64,000 nucleotides of DNA from Gammaproteobacteria bacterium (GTDB lineage: Bacteria > Pseudomonadota > Gammaproteobacteria > HK1), in assembly GCA_022826505.1 (NCBI GenBank), contig JAJDUQ010000145.1, positions 1 through 64,000 of the forward strand. Direction: 5' to 3'. Numbering within the stretch: position 1 is the stretch's first letter; each line of letters starts with the position of its first letter. Shown in pieces: positions 55,948 to 64,000 of the stretch. Under the pieces are notes generated by a model. It was not told the DNA's origin, searched no databases, and saw only the letters and a list, made by a program, of their open reading frames with translations. The translations under genes were made by a program, and so were the position numbers.

Positions 55948-58212
55948 CTAACCGTGATCGCGGGGCATCTCGAAAGGCTCCGGTTCGAGGAAGCGATCGA
56001 GCACGTTCGCGAGCAGCCGCGAGATGTCGTTCTCGAACCCGTTGCTCGGCAGGCTGCCGCAGAAGGTGATGGAGCCGGTGGAGAACACCGCCCCACCCCT
56101 CGGCGTCTCGAAGAACGTGAGGTCGGCACGAATCAACTTTTCGATCGGCTCACCGGGCCAGGTGGTGAGGTGGGTGAGGTGCTCCTCGGGCACGAGCACC
56201 CACGGCGCATCGGGCGGGTGATTCTCCGAGCTTGCGACGACCACGGCATGCAAGGGGGTTCCGAGCCGCTTGTCGGCACGGTCGAGCTCGAAACCGGCCG
56301 CGCCGTGGCCGCCGAGGCCATGGTCGCCGAAAGTCTCGCCACCGATGCCATCGAACATCCACGCGACCCGCGGATCGGATGCCTCCGTGCGCTTGCGGTA
56401 GTACGAACCCACGAAGTTGCCCTGGGCGGTGAATCCGACTCCGGAGAGATTCTGCGGCGGGCGCCCGTTGCGGCGCCACAGTCCGCCGTATTCGCCGTCG
56501 AACTGGTTGTAGTACTCCCCGGGCTCCGCCGCCCAGGCACGGATTCCGCCCTCCCCTCTGCGGATTTCGATGACGCCCCGCTTCTCCGGCGACAGGGCGA
56601 CCTTCCAGTAGAAGCCGTTCCCTCCGAGGTAGCACAACCGTCCACCCCGGTCGCGGTACCCCTCCAGCGCATCCAGCGTCTCGCGGGTGTGGTACTCGGG
56701 ATGCGAGCCCGTCGTCACCACGCGGTAGGCGTTGAGCAGTTGCGCGCCTTCGTCGTGCAGTTCCTGGTCGGTGACGATGTCGTAGTCGTAGCCCTTCGCC
56801 TCCAGCCAGGAGGTGAGATGGGTGTCGGCACAGAAGTGGCGCAGTCCGGAACCGCGGATATCGGGGTACGTGTAGGTGATGTAGCCGACGCGCACGTTCA
56901 GCATGGGCCGGTGCCACGACGCGATGGAGATGCCGCTTCCGTCGGTATGGTAGTTGTAGGTCGAGAGTCCGTACTCGACGTGGTCGCCCGGGTTGTTGGG
57001 ATAGCCGTTCCACGTCGCGGTCTGCGCCTTCCAGTCCGCCCGCCACTGCGGGTCGCGCGTCCACTCCGGGCGGGCATGGTTCGCGTAGATCGTGTACGTG
57101 AACGTCGAGACCACCACCGCGATGGGCGCCGTGGTCGTCCCCTTCGGCGGCACCACGAAGAAGGGGATGTTCTCCTTCGCGTCGTCCGCCTCGAGCATCA
57201 ATGCGTAGGTCGACGAGCGGGCACCCTCGGGCACCGTCCACTCGAAGGCGACCGGCCAGCCGCAGTCGTCGATATCGTCTTCGTGAAAGTGAATGGCGGC
57301 AAATTCGTGCGGCGCGTGCCGCCAGCACATCTCGCGGCCGCTCCAGCGCGAGCCGGTCATTCCCCGGGCCGGGACGTTGACGAGCCGACCATGCAGCGCG
57401 TGAGGACCGGTGTCCTCGATGCGACTGGACTCGACGCCGCGCGTGAAATCCCATCGTGCGCTCGCCCCCGCGACCGCGCCGCCGCGCGCCGCATCGTCGA
57501 TCTCCCCTGCGGTCAGCGCCCGGTCGAACACCGCGGGCGCCTCCAGCTTGCCGTTGAAGTGCAGGACCGGATGCTCGTGGTTCGCCGCCGCAAGCAGAAG
57601 CGGCGCGTCCACCACGGGGGACGAACCGGGCGGAAGCGACGCGCTGGCCGTCTTCGCCGGAGGCGTCTCCCCGAATCGCGGAGACAACGCCGCCCATCCC
57701 GCACGCACCTCTCCCGCCTCCGCGTCCAGGACGAGCCACACGGCGTACCATGCTCGTTCGACCAGCGGACTCTCCACCGTCGCCACGTCACGCATCGACG
57801 ATCCGTCGCCAATCGATGCACACAGCCGGTTCCGCTCGTCGAGCGCCAGAGAGAATCCGCGTGCCGCCGCTGGATCGGTGCGCGAGACGATCGCCTGCCG
57901 TGAGCCGGCGAGCCGCGTCGGGTAGACGAGGCACGTCGCCGAGAAGCTGCCCGTTGCGAAGCAGGGCCCCGGTGCATCGATTCGGGCGTACGAGCCGTGC
58001 GGCGAGCGCTCCTCGCGCGCGACCCCGCACGCCACCGGAGCCGCCTCGACCGGCTCCAGGGTGATGCCGGGACCGGCGGGGTTGGGGTCCGCACAGACGA
58101 CGCGCACGATCTCCGCATCGACATCGGCGCCGGTGGCGTTGCTGAGATGAAAGCGGATCGTCTCTCCGGGACGAACCGACAGGCGATCGGCATAACCGGT
58201 CAACGGCAGCAT
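55948..58212 (-). CDS. N,N-dimethylformamidase large-subunit-like protein
   Basis: This 754-residue protein resembles the large catalytic subunit of N,N-dimethylformamidase, which hydrolyses dimethylformamide to dimethylamine and formate using an unusual Tyr/Tyr/Glu-bound iron. It has an N-terminal lectin-like region (about 90-250, LHFNGKLEAPAVFDRALTAGE) and a C-terminal half rich in Tyr (YGLSTYNYHTDGSG, VRVGYITYTYPDIRG). The iron ligands cannot be assigned by eye. The family enzyme needs a small subunit (about 130 residues), which I do not find next to it. It is divergent from the amidohydrolase gene. The substrate may be another amide. Confidence 0.8.
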   Translation of the reverse strand: MLPLTGYADRLSVRPGETIRFHLSNATGADVDAEIVRVVCADPNPAGPGITLEPVEAAPVACGVAREERSPHGSYARIDAPGPCFATGSFSATCLVYPTRLAGSRQAIVSRTDPAAARGFSLALDERNRLCASIGDGSSMRDVATVESPLVERAWYAVWLVLDAEAGEVRAGWAALSPRFGETPPAKTASASLPPGSSPVVDAPLLLAAANHEHPVLHFNGKLEAPAVFDRALTAGEIDDAARGGAVAGASARWDFTRGVESSRIEDTGPHALHGRLVNVPARGMTGSRWSGREMCWRHAPHEFAAIHFHEDDIDDCGWPVAFEWTVPEGARSSTYALMLEADDAKENIPFFVVPPKGTTTAPIAVVVSTFTYTIYANHARPEWTRDPQWRADWKAQTATWNGYPNNPGDHVEYGLSTYNYHTDGSGISIASWHRPMLNVRVGYITYTYPDIRGSGLRHFCADTHLTSWLEAKGYDYDIVTDQELHDEGAQLLNAYRVVTTGSHPEYHTRETLDALEGYRDRGGRLCYLGGNGFYWKVALSPEKRGVIEIRRGEGGIRAWAAEPGEYYNQFDGEYGGLWRRNGRPPQNLSGVGFTAQGNFVGSYYRKRTEASDPRVAWMFDGIGGETFGDHGLGGHGAAGFELDRADKRLGTPLHAVVVASSENHPPDAPWVLVPEEHLTHLTTWPGEPIEKLIRADLTFFETPRGGAVFSTGSITFCGSLPSNGFENDISRLLANVLDRFLEPEPFEMPRDHG

Positions 58213-58348
58213 GACAATGGGCTCCTCGGGTCGGCATCCGGCATCGCGGCCGGCGTTGAAGCGGTATTCTCACAGAAACGGACGGACGGAGATCGCCCGC
58301 GCGCACTTGCCGTGCCGTTCACCCCCGTTCCTCACACGAGATTCCACG

Positions 58349-60010
58349 ATGCCGACGACCGTCTACGCAGCGCGCAAGATCCTCACGATGAACCGCCGCC
58401 GCCCGGAGGCGACCCACGTCGCAGTTCGCGACGGCCGGATTCTGGGCACCGGCACGCTGGACGACCTGACCGGATGGGGGGCACACGAGATCGACGACCG
58501 ATTCGCCGACAGGGTGATCGTTCCGGGCTTCGTCGAGGGGCACTGCCACTCCTGGGAAGGCGGCGCGTGGGAGGACACCTACCTCGGCTACTTCGATCGG
58601 ACCGCGCCGGACGGCGGCGTCCACCGTGGACTCAAGGGCATCGACGAGGTCGTGGATCGATTTCGGGCGTCCGAGCGCCGTCTCTCCGACCCGGACAAGG
58701 CCGCGATGGGTTGGGGATTCGATCCCATCTTCTTCGGCGGCCGCCGCATGGTCGCGGCGGACCTGGACCGGGTGTCTGCGACCCGCCCGGTGCTCCTGAT
58801 GCACCAGAGCGGCCACATGGTCAATGTGAACTCCGAGTTGCTGCGCCGCGCCGGCATCACGCGCGACACCGACGTGCAGGGGCTCGTCAGGGACGCCGCG
58901 GGGGAACCGACCGGCGAGCTCCAGGGACCGGCGCTGCTGGCAATCGCGTACCGCGCGGCGGGCAAGCGCCGGTTTCTCGACATGGGCGGCAGCGACGCCC
59001 TGTGGCGGTTCGCGCACAGCGCGCTCCGCGCCGGCGTGACCACCGCCACCGACCTCGCCAACGAGCTGCCGGAGGAGACCGTGGCGGGCCAGGTCGAGGA
59101 GAGCGCGCGCGAGGGCTACCCGCTTCGCATCGTCCCCGCGTTCTTCGCCAACGGCCGTCCCCCCGACGAAGGAGTGGAATGGGTGCGGTCGCTGGTTCCG
59201 CGCAGCCACGAGCGCCTGCGCTACGGACTCGTCAAGCTCGTCGCGGACGGCTCCATTCAGGGCTTCACCGCGCGGATGAAATGGCCGGGGTACTACAACG
59301 GGCACGAGAACGGGCTGTGGTACATCGAGCCGCGGGAGGAGTTGCCGCGGATCATCGGGACCTACCACCGGGCCGGACTCCAGGTGCACATCCACACCAA
59401 CGGCGACGAAGCGACCGAAGCCGCCATCGACGCGATCGAAGCCGTCCTGCGGGAGCACCCCGCGACCGATGCGCGCTTCACCCTCCAGCACTGCCAGATG
59501 GCCCACGACGCCCACTTCCGGCGCATGGCACGACTCGGGATCTGCGCCAATCTCTTCGCGAACCACATCTACTACTGGGGAGACCAGCACGTCGCGCTCA
59601 CCATGGGACCGGAGCGGGCGGAGCGCATGGACGCGACCGGCACCGCGATGCGCCTCGGTGTGCCCTTCTCGATCCATTCCGACGCGCCGGTCACCCACCT
59701 CGCGCCGCTGTTCACCTCATGGTGCGCGGTGAACCGGCGCACCGCCGACGGGCGAGTGCTTGGCCCGGCCGAGCGGATCACGGCCGCGGACGCACTCCAC
59801 GCCGTCACCCTCGGCGCCGCGTTCACCCTGAAGCTCGACACCGAGATCGGCTCCATCGAGACCGGCAAGCGGGCGGATTTCGCGATCCTCGAGGACGACC
59901 CCCTGGCCGTGGACCCGGCGACGTTGAAGGACGTCGGGGTCTGGGGCACCGTGGTGGGCGGACGCGTATTTCCGGTGTCGGAGATTGGCGGGCCGGAGAA
60001 TCCGCAATGA
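58349..60010 (+). CDS. YtcJ-type amidohydrolase
   Basis: This 553-residue metal-dependent hydrolase has the HxH motif HCH at 65-67 (VEGHCHSWEGG), further metal His in TLQHCQMA, and the Asp in SIHSDAPVTH. The N-terminus (VYAARKILTMN) and C-terminal block EIGSIETGKRADFAILEDDPL are typical of the YtcJ/COG1574 group. The ATG at 58349 was chosen because the 46 residues upstream have no family character. It overlaps a tiny frame and then the CobW-like gene. The amide, imide or hydantoin substrate is not known. Confidence 0.88.
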   Translation: MPTTVYAARKILTMNRRRPEATHVAVRDGRILGTGTLDDLTGWGAHEIDDRFADRVIVPGFVEGHCHSWEGGAWEDTYLGYFDRTAPDGGVHRGLKGIDEVVDRFRASERRLSDPDKAAMGWGFDPIFFGGRRMVAADLDRVSATRPVLLMHQSGHMVNVNSELLRRAGITRDTDVQGLVRDAAGEPTGELQGPALLAIAYRAAGKRRFLDMGGSDALWRFAHSALRAGVTTATDLANELPEETVAGQVEESAREGYPLRIVPAFFANGRPPDEGVEWVRSLVPRSHERLRYGLVKLVADGSIQGFTARMKWPGYYNGHENGLWYIEPREELPRIIGTYHRAGLQVHIHTNGDEATEAAIDAIEAVLREHPATDARFTLQHCQMAHDAHFRRMARLGICANLFANHIYYWGDQHVALTMGPERAERMDATGTAMRLGVPFSIHSDAPVTHLAPLFTSWCAVNRRTADGRVLGPAERITAADALHAVTLGAAFTLKLDTEIGSIETGKRADFAILEDDPLAVDPATLKDVGVWGTVVGGRVFPVSEIGGPENPQ

Positions 60011-60146
60011 CCGAGCGAGTCGCGACGAGTGCGGGGCGGCCGGTGTCCGCCGCATGGAGGGGTCGCGAACCTGCCGCGCGCCGTGACATCGCCGCCGGCG
60101 GACGGGCATCTCCGGCCTTGCCTGCCGCATCGCAGAGCGCGCCGCG

Positions 60147-61274
60147 GTGAGCGCCCGGGTTCCGATGAGTGTCCTCGGCGGGTTTCTCGGCGCCGGCAAG
60201 ACCACCCTTTTGAACCGGATCCTGTCCGGCAGCCACGGCGTGCGCTACGCGGTGCTCGTCAACGACTTCGGGGAGTTGGCGGTCGACGGGAGCCTCGTCG
60301 CCGCCCACGACGGCGAGACCGTCACGTTCGCGAACGGCTGCGTGTGCTGCTCTATGGGCGACGACCTCGTGGACACGCTCGATCGCGTGCTGGCCGGAGA
60401 TCGGCCACCCGAGCACATCCTGGTGGAGGCCAGCGGCGTGGCCGATCCGCGCGCGATCGCCGACGTCGCGACCCTGCATCCGGGGCTTTCGCGTGATCTC
60501 GTCGTGGTGCTGGCCGACGTGGAGACGGTGCGCGCGCGCTACGAGGACCACAGGCTGCGTGAAACCGTCAGGCGCCAGCTCGCGTCGGCCGACCTCCTGG
60601 TGCTCAACAAGTGCGACCGCGTGACGGCGGAGGAGATCAAGGAATCCGAGCGCTGGGCCCACGGCCATGCGCGGGCGCCGACGATTCGCTCGGTTGATGC
60701 CGACATCCCGATGGAGCTGCTGTCCGGCGCCCGGCTGGACCTGCTCGCTCCCTCGCAGGCGCACCAATCCGGCACCGAATTCAAGTCGGGTGCGCACACC
60801 CTGCTGCCATCGGCGACGGGCGTCGGGACGAGACTTCACCCAAGGACGGCTGCCCGGTCGGTCGACGCCGAACACCCGGGGAGGACGTTCGTGCGCGAGG
60901 CGCCGCTCTCACCCGCCCGGGCGGACGACTCCAATCGAGAAGTCCACAATCATGACTCCGACCACACTCGATGGTTCACGGCTCGCTTCGTACCGTGCCC
61001 GGACCCCGTCGATCCCGATCGCCTGCGCACGGCCCTGTCCGCGCTCATGCCACGGGTACTCCGGGCCAAGGGTTTCATCGTGTCGGCCGAGGGCCCCGAG
61101 CACGACTGGATGCTGGTTCAGGCCTGCGGGCGCACCGTCGACATCGAGCGCCGAGGTCCCGCTCGTGAACATTCGATGCCGGCTCCGGGGCTCGTGTTCG
61201 TCGGCCTCGACGACCTCCCGGCCGCGGACGAACTGACGCACGCGGTTCGCCGGGCGAGCGCCAATTCGCTCTAA
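60147..61274 (+). CDS. CobW/COG0523-type G3E GTPase
   Basis: This 375-residue protein has the P-loop GFLGAGKTTL at 12-21, the metal-binding CVCC (C65, C67, C68 in GCVCCSM) and the guanine motif NKCD. It is a zinc- or other metal-linked GTPase of the CobW group, probably a metallochaperone. A linker with His and Asp (HNHDSDH) precedes the C-terminal domain. The start is GTG at 60147. It may mature the amidohydrolase upstream or the iron enzyme nearby; this is inference. Its stop overlaps the MFS gene by four bases on the opposite strand. Confidence 0.88.
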   Translation: MSARVPMSVLGGFLGAGKTTLLNRILSGSHGVRYAVLVNDFGELAVDGSLVAAHDGETVTFANGCVCCSMGDDLVDTLDRVLAGDRPPEHILVEASGVADPRAIADVATLHPGLSRDLVVVLADVETVRARYEDHRLRETVRRQLASADLLVLNKCDRVTAEEIKESERWAHGHARAPTIRSVDADIPMELLSGARLDLLAPSQAHQSGTEFKSGAHTLLPSATGVGTRLHPRTAARSVDAEHPGRTFVREAPLSPARADDSNREVHNHDSDHTRWFTARFVPCPDPVDPDRLRTALSALMPRVLRAKGFIVSAEGPEHDWMLVQACGRTVDIERRGPAREHSMPAPGLVFVGLDDLPAADELTHAVRRASANSL

Positions 61275-62518
61275 CCGGTCCTGACGTCGCGCACCGGCAG
61301 GTAGAGCAGGAGCGAGATCACGATCATCAGCGCGAGGAAGCCGAACACCGAGCGGTATGCGATGTCGGGCGCCGCCTCACCCACTTCGGTGAACCTGCCG
61401 ACGATGAGGCCGGTTGCGCTCTGCATGGTCGCGACCCCGAAGAACACCGCGACGTTCTGCAGCGTGAGGCCGCGTCCGACGAGGTGGTCCGGGAGCACCG
61501 CACGGGCGTGGGCGTGGTTGAGCATGATGTGGGCGCTCGTGAAGGTGAACGCGACGAGCAGCCCCACCGCCGGCCACCGACCCATGTCGGGCGCGAACGC
61601 GAGCACGAGCAGGATCGCGGCCGACGCGACGCTGCCCCAGGCAATGGCCCGCTTGCGCGAGCCGAGACGGCGCTCGACGACGCCGTAGACCAGCACCCCT
61701 GCGAGCATCGCGAGGTTGATGACGAACAGCACGTTGCCCCGCAGCACCCCCTGCATGCCGTGGACGTCGTTCAGATACGGTCCCGCCCACAGGCCGACGA
61801 TGGCGAGGATGGTGCCGTAGTTGACGAACTGGATGGCGCACACGTGCCAGAGCTGCCGGTTGGCGGCCACCGCCCTGACTCCCGCGATCATCTCGCCGAA
61901 CGACTCGCCCGCGCTCTCGATCGCCTGCCCCGGCGGCGCGTCGCGCACCATCGCGAACATCAACGCGGCCAGACCCATGGTGACCACGGTCATCGCCCAG
62001 AACGCTCCGCGCCACCCGATGGTGTCGGCCGCGGCCGCCAGCGGTGTGGTCGCGAACAGCACCCCCGCACCGCCGACGACGTAGACGAGACTGCTCAGCC
62101 CCGCGAACCGCTCCGGCGGGTACCAGCGCGAGATCGACACCAGAATCCCCATCAGCCCCGCCGCGCAACCGACACCGATGAGGGCACGTCCCACGGTGAG
62201 ACCGACACCCCCATCGGCCGTCGCGAACACCGCCGAACCGGCGGCGGCGACGACGAACAGCCCGGACATGGTGCGCCTGGGACCAAATCGGTCGAGCAGC
62301 ATCCCGGTGGGTATCTGCATGAGCCCGAACGCGAGGAAGTAGGCGCCGGTGATCACCCCCATCGCCTCGGAGGAGATGGACAGGGTGCGCATGAGCTCCG
62401 GGGCGATGACCGCGTTCGACACCCGGTAGAACTGGCTCGCCATGAACGCGGCGCACAGCACCGCCAGAATGCGAACGGCAACACGTGACTGAACCGGGGG
62501 TGTCAGGGCCGCAATCAT
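61271..62518 (-). CDS. MFS transporter
   Basis: This 415-residue protein has twelve hydrophobic segments and the major facilitator motif LLDRFGPRRTMSG after the second span. The pattern resembles the NarK/nitrate-nitrite and hexose-phosphate branches of MFS, but the substrate is not clear. It lies 92 bases downstream of boxB on the same strand, so uptake of an aromatic acid such as benzoate is possible. The ATG at 62518 is the natural start. Confidence 0.85.
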   Translation of the reverse strand: MIAALTPPVQSRVAVRILAVLCAAFMASQFYRVSNAVIAPELMRTLSISSEAMGVITGAYFLAFGLMQIPTGMLLDRFGPRRTMSGLFVVAAAGSAVFATADGGVGLTVGRALIGVGCAAGLMGILVSISRWYPPERFAGLSSLVYVVGGAGVLFATTPLAAAADTIGWRGAFWAMTVVTMGLAALMFAMVRDAPPGQAIESAGESFGEMIAGVRAVAANRQLWHVCAIQFVNYGTILAIVGLWAGPYLNDVHGMQGVLRGNVLFVINLAMLAGVLVYGVVERRLGSRKRAIAWGSVASAAILLVLAFAPDMGRWPAVGLLVAFTFTSAHIMLNHAHARAVLPDHLVGRGLTLQNVAVFFGVATMQSATGLIVGRFTEVGEAAPDIAYRSVFGFLALMIVISLLLYLPVRDVRTG

Positions 62519-62610
62519 CGGTCTCGTCGGCTCGCAGGGTACCGGGGGAGCCGCTCACGCCTCGTCGGTGGAAGGCAAGGCCTCGCTCGCGCCGCTGCCG
62601 CCACCGTCGT

Positions 62611-64000
<1,390 letters not shown>

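Noticed and set aside
55654-57903. Long open frame antisense to the dimethylformamidase-like gene
   Set aside because: It is rich in R, G, V and P with no family features, and lies wholly opposite a well-supported gene; it follows from high GC at third positions.

Overview
This 64 kb window is high-GC bacterial chromosome that reads as Betaproteobacteria. The evidence is the gene content and order: hisI-hisE-tatABC, folB-folK next to plsY and tsaD, the rpsU-yqeY-dnaG-rpoD block, a beta-type RpoD and RpoH, and BoxB of the aerobic benzoyl-CoA pathway. I cannot fix the order or genus from sequence alone. No tRNA, rRNA, CRISPR array or intact insertion sequence was seen.

Layout. 1-24,500 is mostly core: ribosomal proteins L28 and L33, a fatty-acid desaturase, the Tat translocase, histidine genes, UppP, two homologues of mitochondrial complex I accessory or assembly proteins, folate genes (pteridine reductase, Nudix hydrolase, FolK, FolB), PlsY, TsaD, an aryl-pyruvate module (IorA, IorB, PaaK plus an enoyl-CoA hydratase homologue), then S21, YqeY, primase and sigma-70. 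24,600-40,530 is accessory metabolism: a 2-aminoethylphosphonate-type ABC transporter, a CDKN3-like phosphatase, creatinase, a luciferase-like oxidoreductase, two trimethylamine-dehydrogenase-family flavoproteins, an ammonium transporter, a hydratase, PsuG and a decayed ABC permease. 41,000-49,000 holds a peptidoglycan-binding protein, a trans-sulfuration-type PLP enzyme, a 3-hydroxyisobutyrate dehydrogenase-type enzyme and several small proteins. 47,900-52,400 carries a tightly overlapping four-gene operon: peptide deformylase, MaoC-like hydratase, Ser/Thr kinase with a helical repeat tail, and a C45 hydrolase homologue that appears to lack its nucleophile. 53,100-55,700 is stress related (Hsp20, RpoH, a cytidylate-kinase-like/BON fusion). 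55,900-64,000 has a dimethylformamidase-like large subunit, a YtcJ-type amidohydrolase, a CobW-type GTPase, an MFS transporter and BoxB, which runs off the end.

How the parts fit. The 24-40 kb island looks built to take nitrogen and carbon from small N-methylated compounds. Creatinase would give sarcosine and urea, the flavoproteins are of the type that demethylate N-methyl glycines, prolines or amines, and Amt would recapture ammonium. The dimethylformamidase-like enzyme at 56-58 kb would release a methylated amine and may belong to the same economy. IorAB/PaaK and BoxB are separate parts of aromatic-acid degradation through CoA thioesters. The most unusual items are the kinase/C45 operon with a nucleophile-less C45 protein, the creatinase island, and the dimethylformamidase-like subunit without a visible small subunit.
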